Source: an uncultured Candidatus Methylacidiphilales bacterium
Lineage (GTDB): Bacteria; Verrucomicrobiota; Verrucomicrobiia; Methylacidiphilales; CALFVM01
Assembly: GCA_937928665.1 (NCBI GenBank)
Contig: CALFVM010000207.1
Coordinates: 1-10,374, forward strand
Length of the DNA stretch: 10,374 bases
Direction: 5' to 3'
The translations under genes and the position numbers were made by a program. Below the pieces are notes generated by a model. The model did no database searches. It was not told the origin of the DNA and saw only the letters and a list, made by a program, of their open reading frames with translations. Below are positions 1 through 6,389 of this stretch, one piece after another. The stretch's first letter is position 1; every line of letters begins with the position of its first letter.

Positions 1-1139
1 CCAATCCCAACAACTACGTCAATCCCCTCTTCTTCGGCTGGGCCGCGTCGGTCATCGACTACAGCCCGGCACCGGGTGTGGCGGGATCGTGGTCCAATCC
101 GGCACTGACGCTCGGGCCGGTCACCGGCGATAACTTCCACATTGCCTCCCTCGGTGATTTGAATGCCATCCAAATTGCTAATGGCGAGCTGCCCGGATCG
201 ATCACCCTCCAATTATCGGCTCCCATTGCCAATTTGTCCGGAGCCGATTTGGCAATCTTTGAAAACGGTTTCATCTCGGGAGGTGGGGCCGGGGTTGCCG
301 GGCAGATTTTTGCTGAATTGGCTTACGTTGAAGTTTCAAGTGATGGGATAACCTTCGCGCGGTTTCCTTCAATTTCCCTGACGAGTGGGCCGGTGGGAGC
401 CTATGGAACCATTGATGCCACCAACGTCTATAATTTGGCAGGCAAACACGCCAACGCTTACGGTAAGTCATGGGGCACTCCGTTTGATCTGGACGATCTT
501 CTCGATCACCCCTCGGTTTTGGCGGGTTGGATCAATCTGATGGAGATTCGTTACATTCGGCTGGTGGACATTCCTGGGAAGGGCTCATTTCTCGATAGCA
601 CCGGTCATCCAATCTATGATGCTTGGGTCACTTTTGGTTCGGGCGGCCTGGATCTGGAAGCCGTTGGAGCAATCTCCCGCCGCGTGACCTATGCCGAGTG
701 GGTGGCCATAAAAGGCTTGCCCCCAGCCCAAAGCCATCCCCAGGCCGATCCCAACGGCGATGGCGTGCCGAACCTCGTCGCGTACGCCACCGGCCGGATG
801 CCCGATCGTGCGGAGGCGACCCGTCCCTGGGCCCAAGTCGATTTAAGTGGCGACCGCTTGGCAGTCGAGTTTGAGCGCGACGAACGGGCGGCTGAAGCCG
901 TGGTGGAAGTGCAGATCTCCACCGACCTGCACGGCTGGCAAACCATTGCCCGTAGCATTGGTGGCGGGCCGGTTCAGGGAGTGCCTGGTTTTCATCCGGA
1001 CATTAGCGAGCAAAGAGCAAGCACGATCGCTTCCGTTGGGGTTCTTCGGCGCGTTCGTGTCACCGACGAGCCCCTGATTGGGGAAGGAGGGTCGCGCCGT
1101 TTCATCCGGGTGCGTGTGGCTTTAGCGGAAGCACCATGA
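1..1139 (+). CDS. Secreted/cell-surface protein with 'FENGF' domain, 5' partial
   Basis: The reading frame is open from position 3 to the TGA at 1137-1139, so the gene enters from the left and its start and signal peptide are outside the window. The GTG at 78 is internal: the codons before it read on smoothly (WAASVIDYSPAPG). The first two thirds carry the pattern DLAIFENGF, FAELAYVEVSSDG, a GTPFDLDDL segment, IRYIRLVDI and YDAWVTFGSGGLDLEAVGAI. I recognise this from secreted proteins of bacteria, often PEP-CTERM proteins, annotated only as 'cell surface protein'. The last part has TYAEWVAIKG, DPNGDGVPNLVAYATG and VEVQISTDLHGW, a C-terminal module common in exported Verrucomicrobiota proteins. 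No PEP-CTERM, LPXTG or transmembrane tail is visible. It overlaps the next gene by four bases, so the two are probably translated together. Function is unknown; an envelope or extracellular role is inferred. Confidence 0.85.
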   Translation, partial: NPNNYVNPLFFGWAASVIDYSPAPGVAGSWSNPALTLGPVTGDNFHIASLGDLNAIQIANGELPGSITLQLSAPIANLSGADLAIFENGFISGGGAGVAGQIFAELAYVEVSSDGITFARFPSISLTSGPVGAYGTIDATNVYNLAGKHANAYGKSWGTPFDLDDLLDHPSVLAGWINLMEIRYIRLVDIPGKGSFLDSTGHPIYDAWVTFGSGGLDLEAVGAISRRVTYAEWVAIKGLPPAQSHPQADPNGDGVPNLVAYATGRMPDRAEATRPWAQVDLSGDRLAVEFERDERAAEAVVEVQISTDLHGWQTIARSIGGGPVQGVPGFHPDISEQRASTIASVGVLRRVRVTDEPLIGEGGSRRFIRVRVALAEAP

Positions 1140-1912
1140 ATCGTGGCTTTACCTTGGTCGAGCTGCTCGTCGTTCTGGCCATCCTTGGCCTCCTCATCTC
1201 ATTGGCCATTCCGGTCATCGGCAAGGTCCAGATCCAAGGTCAATCGGTGGCCAGTGCCAGTAATTTAAAGCAGCTTGTCGCCGCTAACCACAACTACGCC
1301 ATTGACCATGGTTTCTATGCTCCGGCCGACGATCGCTGGAATAACAAACGATGGCATGGTGCCCGTGAACCGGGCGGAACCTTTGATCCCACTCGCGGGT
1401 TTTTAGCCGATTATCTTGGACAATCGCGTCGGGTCACGATGTGCCCTGTCTTTGCCTCGATGAACCAGGCCCGGGACACCTTCGAGGAGGGCACCGGCGG
1501 TTACGGTTATAACGCGTCTTACATTGGTGGCACGCCCGACTGGGCCTATGATGCCCAGGGGAATCGCGTTTCGGCCCGAGCCGGAACGCTCCTTCACCTC
1601 GCCGGGACGATCATGTTCGCCAGCACGGCGTATGCCCGAATGGATGGGATTCAAGAATACCCGTATGTTGAGCCTCCCTTCTGGGATTTGGGCTCGGGGC
1701 CTTCCGGATTCCGCCCCTCTCCCACCCTCCATTTCCGTTTTAACGGCCGCGCCGCCATCGCCTGGGCAGATGGCCGGGTGACGTTTGAAGCCAGAGAGGA
1801 GCGCCCTCCCGGAACCAATCCTCATGGCGGCGATGCCGACCAACACAACCTTGGCTGGTTCGGTCCGGACGAAGATAACGGTTTTTGGAACCCGCTCCGG
1901 CCCGACCAGTAA
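1136..1912 (+). CDS. Prepilin-type N-terminal cleavage/methylation domain protein (type II pseudopilin-like)
   Basis: This 258-residue protein starts MNRGFTLVELLVVLAILGLLI: a short basic leader, the prepilin peptidase site between Gly4 and Phe5, Glu at mature position +5, and a hydrophobic helix to about residue 28. That is the class III signal of type IV pilins and type II secretion pseudopilins. The globular part has SNLKQLVAANHNYAIDH, as in the many verrucomicrobial and planctomycetal pseudopilin-like proteins, and near the end HFRFNGRAAIAWADGRVTFE, a version of their H-(8-10)-DG motif. It closes with WFGPDEDNGFW before TAA. The ATG at 1136 overlaps the preceding stop (ATGA) and has a weak GGAAG upstream. 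It should sit in the inner membrane or in a pseudopilus. Such proteins are numerous in these genomes and rarely tied to a specific secretion system, so the substrate is unknown. Confidence 0.9.
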   Translation: MNRGFTLVELLVVLAILGLLISLAIPVIGKVQIQGQSVASASNLKQLVAANHNYAIDHGFYAPADDRWNNKRWHGAREPGGTFDPTRGFLADYLGQSRRVTMCPVFASMNQARDTFEEGTGGYGYNASYIGGTPDWAYDAQGNRVSARAGTLLHLAGTIMFASTAYARMDGIQEYPYVEPPFWDLGSGPSGFRPSPTLHFRFNGRAAIAWADGRVTFEAREERPPGTNPHGGDADQHNLGWFGPDEDNGFWNPLRPDQ

Positions 1913-1925
1913 AACCTCACTCCCA

Positions 1926-1942
1926 CCCGACTTGAGTCCGGG
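1926..1942 (+). terminator. Possible weak terminator hairpin after the prepilin-type gene
   Basis: CCCGACT at 1926-1932 pairs with AGTC-C-GGG at 1935-1942 across a two-base loop, with one bulged C. It begins 13 bases after the TAA. There is no T-run behind it, so intrinsic termination is doubtful. A second small hairpin, GGGCA-GAC-TGCCC, follows at 1969-1981. Confidence 0.25.
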
Positions 1943-2005
1943 GGTAGGGATCGAGCTTTGGCCGCTGGGGGCAGACTGCCCGGGGAGGCTTCGCTCGTTT
2001 TTGAG

Positions 2006-2039
2006 GGTCGCTCCCGCGCCTTGCGCTCGACCCAGGTCG
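2006..2039. repeat. REP-like compound inverted repeat
   Basis: GGTCG (2006-2010) can pair with CGACC (2028-2032), enclosing a second stem GCGC-CTT-GCGC (2016-2026). The same CGACC can alternatively pair with GGTCG at 2035-2039 across two bases. Three alternating arms in 34 bases, in the space between convergent genes, resemble REP-type intergenic elements. Only one copy is in the window, so its repeat status in the genome is unproven. Confidence 0.3.
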
Positions 2040-2079
2040 CAGGCTTGCGAAGAAGCGGAGCGGTCGGGTAGGAACTACA

Positions 2080-2208
2080 AAACGACTGGGTCAGCTCGCC
2101 ATCCACGTCCCTGAACCGTTGGGCCGTGCCCTTCCAGGCGATCATGCGTCCCTCCATCTCTGCCAACTTGGAGGCTTCCCTGCCGTTCTTTTTCCAGTGC
2201 TCATCCGC
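2080..2208 (-). other. Peptide-like reading of unknown origin, possible gene remnant
   Basis: Read on the minus strand in the frame ending codons at 2080, the segment gives DEHWKKNGREASKLAEMEG followed by RMIAWKGTAQRFRDVDGELTQSF. This has the mixed charge and hydrophobic spacing of a real protein, unlike the Pro/Ser/Arg-rich text that follows it toward 1822. Possible starts are TTG at 2166 and ATG at 2157, neither with a good Shine-Dalgarno. It overlaps the last codons of the TauE-like gene in another frame. I do not recognise the family; it may be a fragment of a displaced gene or chance. Confidence 0.2.
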
Positions 2209-3007
2209 CCCCGAAAAGGGCGGCCCAGGCGCGTCCCAGCAGACTCCGGCCCGTCACGAGTTCCAGCCCAGCAAAAAAAAGCACCACGTACACCATCCGG
2301 GTGAAAAGTCCGCGGTTGATCCGGTGATTCAACCAGACACCCAACAACGTTCCCAACAGCATGGCCGGAGCCAACGCCAGAGTCATCCTGGCCGAGCCAG
2401 CCGCAATCAACTCGTGCCCCAGATAAAACGGAAGCTTAGCCAAATTGATAACCGTGAAAGCGGCCACAGTGGTCGCCATGAATGCCGTCGGTGCTAGGCG
2501 CAGTGGAAGCAGATACATGGCCGCCACCGGTCCGGCGGCATGGGCGACTGCGGAGACCCAGCCGGCCGCCGCGCCAATCGGCAGGCCGTGCAACCACGAA
2601 GCAGCCCGTGGCGGAGCTTCCGCCCAACCCCGCCAGCGAGCCACCAGTTGGAGTGCACAGAACCCCAGACAAATGGCTCCAAGGCACTGTCGCAACAGAA
2701 CATCATCGACCCGGCCAAGAAAGAATGCGGCTAGTGCAATCCCCAAAACGGTGCCGGGCAGAAACGGTCGCAGGACATCCCAACGGACTGCACGCCGGTA
2801 GCACCAGAGAGCAACCCAGTCAGAAAGAATGAGCAAGGGAAGCAAAATCCCAAGCGCGGCCCGCGGATGAAAGACCATGGCCAAGAGGGGGGTGGCCAGG
2901 ATTGCCGCCCCGCCGCCCAGTCCGGACTTGGCCAGGCCAACAAAAGCAACGGCCAGACAGGCAAAAGCAAAGGCGGGCGAGAGCGGGTCGACTTCCCCGC
3001 CGATCAA
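2201..3007 (-). CDS. TauE/SafE family (sulfite exporter TauE-type) membrane permease
   Basis: A 268-residue hydrophobic protein with about eight predicted membrane segments. The first half holds FVGLAKSGLGGG (about residues 22-33), then ATPLLA and HPRAALGILLPLLILSDW, the glycine-rich loop and helix pattern of TauE/SafE. The second half repeats the theme with HAAGPVAAMYLLP, as expected of this internally duplicated fold. Members are proposed to move sulfite, sulfoacetate or other small anions across the inner membrane; the substrate here cannot be read. I chose TTG at 3005-3007 because GGAGGT lies four bases upstream and the codon overlaps the preceding gene's stop (TTGA). A TTG at 3028 would add seven residues without such a motif. 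It is the second gene of a two-gene minus-strand unit. The end of the gene contains an inverted repeat, CCGCCC/GGGCGG at 2205-2223. Confidence 0.9.
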   Translation of the reverse strand: MIGGEVDPLSPAFAFACLAVAFVGLAKSGLGGGAAILATPLLAMVFHPRAALGILLPLLILSDWVALWCYRRAVRWDVLRPFLPGTVLGIALAAFFLGRVDDVLLRQCLGAICLGFCALQLVARWRGWAEAPPRAASWLHGLPIGAAAGWVSAVAHAAGPVAAMYLLPLRLAPTAFMATTVAAFTVINLAKLPFYLGHELIAAGSARMTLALAPAMLLGTLLGVWLNHRINRGLFTRMVYVVLFFAGLELVTGRSLLGRAWAALFGGG

Positions 3008-4110
3008 GCAACCTCCGCCGGTTTCCAAATATAGCGGAACATAAGGACCTTCAGGGTGGCGGTGAGGGGCACCGCCAGGATGGCGCCCAGCAGACCGCCG
3101 AGCAGGATCGTCCAGACCAAGATCGAAACAATCACGGTCACCGGATGGAGCCCGGTCTGATCACCCATGATCTTGGGGGAAATAAACATCCCCTCAGCCA
3201 TCTGCACCGCCGTGAAGACCCCGGCGGTGAGCAGAACAAATCCAACCGATCCGCCCGATTGCACCCAGGCGATCAGCAGTGCCGGCGCGATGCTCAAGAC
3301 CACACCAAGATAAGGAATGATGCTGAAGGTGGCGGTGACCACGCCGATGAGCACGGCATATTTCAGGCCAATCAAACCCAGCCCAACCCCGGTGAGGAAC
3401 CCGAGAATCAGAGCCACGACAAGTTGACCGCGGAAGAAGGCGATCATGTGCCGGTTGATTTCGGTGACGATGACCAGTGCCTCGTCCCGCAGCCACGAAC
3501 GATGAATCGGCATGTATTCCTGCCAGTTGGCCTCGATCGAGTCCTTGTCCCGCAGGAAGTAAAAGACATAGAGCGGAATAATGACCAGACCGAGAATCAG
3601 GCCCAGACTGCTCAGGATGCCCCCGACACCGGCCCATGCGTACTTGGCCACCTGTCCAGTATAATTCGGCCACTCCGTGCTGAGTTTGTTCTGCAGATTG
3701 ATCAACTGCTCGTTGAGGATCGGGTGTTCCAGCAAAAAGGCCTCCGAGGTGGCCCGGACCTCGGCAATGAGGCCCGGCAGTCCGGCGACAAAGCTGGTCA
3801 ATTGCTGAATGACCAGCGGAACCAGAAACACAAGGAAACCCGCCAGCATCCCCGCTGCCAAAGCGAGTAAAAGCACAATGGCACCGACGCGGGGCAGCCG
3901 GAGTTTTTTCTGAGCCAGAACAACCACAGGATCCAGGAGGTAGGCGGTGATTGCGGCAATGGCCAGAGGAATGAGGACCGCCTGAAGTTCCATGGCGAGC
4001 TGGAGCAGTGCCCAGCCCACCGCCAAGCCCAGCCCCACCAGCAAGGCGATGGACAACGCCGTGACCGCGTTCCAAATCCAGCGTTCCTGTTGGGGGTTCG
4101 GGCCAGTCAT
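3004..4110 (-). CDS. AI-2E family transporter (PerM/TqsA-like)
   Basis: A 368-residue inner-membrane protein, normal length for the family. In order it shows an N-terminal pair of helices, AYLLDPVV with a basic stretch, a long hydrophobic pair ending in QQLTSFVAGLPGL, a soluble helical middle region, IIPLYVFYFLRDKDSI, the pair of helices with FSIIPYLGVVLSIAPA, and finally MFISPKIMGDQTGLHPVTVIV and GAILAVPLTATLKVL. These are the family's characteristic blocks. Members include TqsA, linked to autoinducer-2 export, PerM, and Na+/H+ antiporters, so the name does not fix the substrate. ATG at 4110 has AAGGA about six bases upstream. The stop overlaps the start of the TauE/SafE-type gene, so the two are very probably co-translated. 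It is transcribed away from the LacI-family gene. Confidence 0.93.
   Translation of the reverse strand: MTGPNPQQERWIWNAVTALSIALLVGLGLAVGWALLQLAMELQAVLIPLAIAAITAYLLDPVVVLAQKKLRLPRVGAIVLLLALAAGMLAGFLVFLVPLVIQQLTSFVAGLPGLIAEVRATSEAFLLEHPILNEQLINLQNKLSTEWPNYTGQVAKYAWAGVGGILSSLGLILGLVIIPLYVFYFLRDKDSIEANWQEYMPIHRSWLRDEALVIVTEINRHMIAFFRGQLVVALILGFLTGVGLGLIGLKYAVLIGVVTATFSIIPYLGVVLSIAPALLIAWVQSGGSVGFVLLTAGVFTAVQMAEGMFISPKIMGDQTGLHPVTVIVSILVWTILLGGLLGAILAVPLTATLKVLMFRYIWKPAEVA
3005..3017 (-). promoter_or_regulatory. Shine-Dalgarno that fixes the TTG start of the permease gene
   Basis: On the minus strand GGAGGT is followed by TGC and then TTG, within the last codons of the AI-2E gene. It is the strongest ribosome-binding motif seen in the window. 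The stop and start overlap as TTGA, which favours coupled translation. Confidence 0.6.
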
Positions 4111-4123
4111 GACGATCCTTTTC

Positions 4124-4161
4124 GCTTACCCGGCTTAGCCCGGCTTGCCAAGGCTTACCCG
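4124..4161. promoter_or_regulatory. Repeat-rich divergent control region, candidate regulator binding sites
   Basis: The 97-base gap between the divergent AI-2E and LacI-family genes holds GCTTACCCG at 4124-4132 and again at 4153-4161. Between them is a near-exact tandem ten-base repeat starting CCCGGCTT (4129-4138 and 4139-4148), and the small palindrome CTTG-C-CAAG (4144-4152). LacI-family proteins often bind sites near their own gene, so these are candidates for an autoregulatory operator. The words are mostly direct rather than the usual CG-centred palindrome, and no convincing -35/-10 pair is visible. Confidence 0.35.
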
Positions 4162-4207
4162 CCAGCTCCCGCTTGACGCTTGGAGCCGGGCGGCGGAAGG
4201 TGAAGCC

Positions 4208-5284
4208 ATGCCAACCAGTCCCATCCTGACCAGTGCCGAGCTGGCCCGCCGGGCCGGGGTTTCCACTTTCACCGTCTCTCGGGCACTCTCTGGGAAGTCG
4301 GGCGTCTCCGAATCCACCCGCCAACGGGTCCTCGCGCTGGCGCACTCACTGGGCTACCGTCCCAATCTTCCTGCCGCGTGGCTCGGCCAACGCCGACGGG
4401 GAGCCGCTCCCAAATATCCCCTTGTTGCCTTTATCGGAGGCAGCAACTGGTCCTCGAGCCTCTTTCTCGAAGCCTGCCGGGATCAGGGGTTTAGCGGCCT
4501 CTGGGTCAGCCATCATGAAGCCAGTCGGGCCAACCTCTGGCGCGAGCTCCACGCCCGCGGCGTGGACGGAGTCATCATCGACGGGCGCGGCCACCCGTCT
4601 GAACTCGCCACCGCCGTGCGCAGGCTGCGTCCGGAAATGTATCCGGTGGTGAAAATCGGACGTGGTCTCCCCACCCTCCGGACGCATCTCATCCGGCTCA
4701 GTGCCTTCGATTATATGTGGGTCGCCCTGGAACAGGTCGCCGCCCGCGGTTACCGGAAAATTGCCGTCATTCTCGTTACCTCCGTCAGTCCGTTGGACAA
4801 CTCCGCACGGCTCGGAGCGGTCCTCTCCTTTGCCGAAAGTAAACGGGCCGAGGGGATCCGCTGCCTGTGGACCGAGGTCCCGGCCTACAACAGCCAAGAC
4901 GGGACCAACGCCCGTCTGGTCCGCTGGATTCGCCGCTCCGGTGCCGACGCGGTCCTTGCCATGGTCTGGGGTCACATCCCCTTTCTCCGCGATGCCGGCC
5001 TCCGATTCCCCGATGAAATCGCCTGCGCCGCGGTGATTCGTCCCGAAGACATCGAAAGCAACTGGCCCGGGTTCGGGCTCGATTTGGCCGGATGCCGCAC
5101 CCGCGAAAAAGACGGGTTCGAACGCGCCCTGGCTCTGCTCGGCCCGATGATCGCCTCCTCAGGTCGCAGCCTGCCCGCCGATCCCGTCGAATCCGTGCTG
5201 GAACCCGAGTGGGTTCATGGTGCCTCTCTGCCTGACCGGACCCGGCTGAGCCCGCCCCCGCCATCCCAATCACCCATTTCATGA
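4208..5284 (+). CDS. LacI-family transcriptional regulator
   Basis: The 358-residue protein begins MPTSPILTSAELARRAGVS. Residues 7-53 form the LacI helix-turn-helix: LTSAELARRAGVS, TFTVSRALSGKSG, then GYRPN. The hinge helix reads LPAAWL, where the family usually has an Arg after the first Ala. From about residue 70 (YPLVAFIGG) comes the periplasmic-binding-protein-like effector domain, with VDGVIIDGRG, GYRKIAVIL, ADAVLAMVWG and FPDEIACAAVI. The C-terminus ends in a proline-rich tail. I prefer ATG 4208 because GGAAGGT lies just upstream and the HTH then sits at its usual distance from the N-terminus; an upstream TTG at 4145 would add 21 atypical residues. Its stop overlaps the next gene's ATG (ATGA). 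It presumably senses a sugar or sugar derivative, but the effector cannot be named. Confidence 0.93.
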   Translation: MPTSPILTSAELARRAGVSTFTVSRALSGKSGVSESTRQRVLALAHSLGYRPNLPAAWLGQRRRGAAPKYPLVAFIGGSNWSSSLFLEACRDQGFSGLWVSHHEASRANLWRELHARGVDGVIIDGRGHPSELATAVRRLRPEMYPVVKIGRGLPTLRTHLIRLSAFDYMWVALEQVAARGYRKIAVILVTSVSPLDNSARLGAVLSFAESKRAEGIRCLWTEVPAYNSQDGTNARLVRWIRRSGADAVLAMVWGHIPFLRDAGLRFPDEIACAAVIRPEDIESNWPGFGLDLAGCRTREKDGFERALALLGPMIASSGRSLPADPVESVLEPEWVHGASLPDRTRLSPPPPSQSPIS

Positions 5285-5940
5285 ACGCCCATTCCGTACC
5301 CTGCCCAACCCTTGATCCCCTTCCCTCGACCTTGGTCGAAGCGTCCGCCCGCCTTGCTTTCATTCCATCCACTCCTTTAGGCCAGCCGTGGGCCGAGGCT
5401 CCCGAACCGAGGTTTCGTCCCGCCACCGTTACCCTGGCCCGCGATGCCGCCCACCTCGGGGTCTGGGCCGACCTTACCGATGAAGAGATCTTCAATGACG
5501 GCACCCTGCCAACTCAACCGCTGTGGGCACTTGGCGATGTCTTCGAAATATTTCTCCGCCCGGCACCCGGCGAGCGATACATCGAACTCCACGTCACCCC
5601 GAACAATGTCCAACTGCGTCTTGCCTTCCCTTCCGAGCTCTTTTTCTGGCGGGAAGCTACCTTTCACGGGCGCAAGCCCTGGGTCTGGAATCAATCTCTT
5701 GGGGAAGACGCCTTCCTTTCTGAAGCGGCACTCCGACCGGGCGGTTGGCAGGTCTGGGCACGTATCCCCTGGACCACCCTTACCGGCGGCACCGCCCCGC
5801 AAAACGGGGAGGTGTGGACCGGTTGTTTTTGCCGTTACGATGCCTGCCGTCATGAACCGCAGCCGGTTATCTCCACTACCGGCAGCCATCCCCGGCCCCA
5901 GTTTCACGATCAGCGCGGCTGGAACCCGATCATCTTTTAA
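5281..5940 (+). CDS. Carbohydrate-binding family 9-like (CBM9/DOMON-like) protein
   Basis: A 219-residue protein consisting almost wholly of one CBM9-like beta-sandwich. The visible pattern is LGVWADLTDEEI, then GDVFEIFLRP (residues 85-94), YIELHVTP (100-107), WQVWARIPW, FCRYDA (183-188), STTG (198-201) and FHDQRGWNPI at the C-terminus. The order matches CBM9-like domains, which in xylanases bind sugar ends and in many Verrucomicrobiota and Bacteroidota occur in proteins of unknown role. There is no signal peptide or membrane segment and no catalytic domain, so the product looks cytoplasmic. The ATG lies inside the LacI-family stop (ATGA) and has no Shine-Dalgarno, so translation probably depends on the upstream gene. 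The tight pairing suggests a shared carbohydrate-related task; that is inference. Confidence 0.85.
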   Translation: MNAHSVPCPTLDPLPSTLVEASARLAFIPSTPLGQPWAEAPEPRFRPATVTLARDAAHLGVWADLTDEEIFNDGTLPTQPLWALGDVFEIFLRPAPGERYIELHVTPNNVQLRLAFPSELFFWREATFHGRKPWVWNQSLGEDAFLSEAALRPGGWQVWARIPWTTLTGGTAPQNGEVWTGCFCRYDACRHEPQPVISTTGSHPRPQFHDQRGWNPIIF

Positions 5941-6063
5941 TCCAACCGTCTGAACCAACGGCAACTGTCATCCGCGGGAGAAAGGCAGAGCAAGAGGCAT
6001 CCCTCAAATGGCGGGTGACGAGTGGCGTGTGCGGGGAAAGCACCCTCCTGTCCCCCCACTTCC

Positions 6064-6342
6064 TCACCCCGGACGTGCCGATTTCCCTTCATCCAGCTCA
6101 GCGGTAAGCACTTCTTCATCGGCCAAGGAAATCCCGATTGAGAATGCCTCGGCTTGAGCTCGGTCAATCCCGGATGCTCTTCCGTTCTTGCCAACGTGTT
6201 TCCATGCCCGTTCCAGCGCGCCCTCACGGCACGCCCTGTTGCAGAGCGTGCAGAAGCAAAACTTAAATTCATTCCTCGCTCTCTGGTGCGACTTCCTGCG
6301 CGTTTGTGCAGCTTTCCCGGTGCCATCCGGGCCACCTACGGC
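6064..6342 (-). pseudogene. Remnant of a group II intron-type reverse transcriptase, N-terminal region only
   Basis: In the minus-strand frame ending at TGA 6064-6066, 92 codons follow an in-frame TGA at 6343-6345. They contain GPDGTGKAAQTRRKS, then NEFKFCFCTLCNRACREGA, then LERAWKHVGKNGRASGID, AEAFSIGISL and LTAELDEGKSARPG. This follows the layout of the region before the catalytic core of group II intron and related reverse transcriptases: a 'KFYxLYDxxxRxDVLxxAW' block, 'VxxNxGAxGVDG', an 'EDF' helix, then 'LxxELxxGxYRP'. The Gly after GID is replaced by Arg and the sequence stops just where RT motif 1 should begin. There is no YADD motif, maturase or HNH domain, and no good start codon. 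I infer a decayed and truncated copy left by a mobile element. The recognition is by eye, without an alignment. Confidence 0.55.
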
Positions 6343-6359
6343 TCAAGTCATCCTTTTTT

Positions 6360-6375
6360 CCAACCCATCGGTCGG
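6360..6375 (-). terminator. Hairpin just after the DUF11-repeat gene
   Basis: On the minus strand CCGACC-GATG-GGTTGG forms a six-base-pair stem with one G-T wobble, starting 14 bases past the TAA at 6390. It is followed by A residues rather than T residues, so it is not a standard intrinsic terminator. It may stabilise the 3' end or have no role. Confidence 0.2.
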
Positions 6376-6389
6376 TGGATCGCCTTCGC

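Larger units (their letters stand above)
1913..2200. other. Gene-poor intergenic stretch with short inverted repeats
   Basis: This lies between the convergent ends of the prepilin-type gene and the permease gene. I see no convincing complete gene. It holds three short hairpins (1926-1942, 1969-1981 and 2006-2039, listed separately) and a minus-strand peptide-like reading at 2080-2208. None of the hairpins has a proper T-tract, so termination for either side is not clearly shown. Confidence 0.6.
5941..6389. other. Intergenic stretch without an intact gene
   Basis: This 449-base gap separates the convergent CBM9-like gene and the DUF11-repeat gene. The only recognisable content is the minus-strand reverse-transcriptase fragment at 6064-6342 and a hairpin at 6360-6375. 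The first 120 bases (5941-6063) show no coherent protein reading in any frame and no clear terminator. Confidence 0.6.

Noticed and set aside
1403..1846. A 147-codon minus-strand frame opposite the prepilin-type gene
   Set aside because: Gly/Arg-rich complement of a clear class III signal protein; no start context.
2902..3870. A 322-codon plus-strand frame opposite the two membrane transporters
   Set aside because: Arg/Gln/Pro/Asp-rich translation with no hydrophobic core; complement of genuine transmembrane coding sequence with clear family motifs.
4173..4201. TTGACG at 4173-4178 as a -35 box for the LacI-family gene
   Set aside because: At 16-18 bases downstream there is only GC-rich sequence and the ribosome-binding site, with no TATAAT-like hexamer.
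3194..4345. A 383-codon minus-strand frame overlapping the AI-2E gene and the LacI start
   Set aside because: Out-of-frame shadow: low-complexity Gly/His/Arg-rich text, while the AI-2E frame carries all conserved blocks.
4346..5504. Minus-strand frames of 209 and 239 codons opposite the LacI and CBM9-like genes
   Set aside because: No recognisable motifs, and both oppose genes with strong family signatures.
5937..6335. A 132-codon minus-strand open frame in the intergenic gap
   Set aside because: Its translation shows no family pattern, while the neighbouring frame carries the reverse-transcriptase-like blocks, so this frame is a shadow of the remnant.
6324..6345. GAGCCGTAGGTGG on the minus strand as group II intron domain V
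   Set aside because: The start resembles GAGCCGTAT of domain V, but the matching GTACGGTTC arm is absent and it lies before, not after, the reverse-transcriptase fragment.
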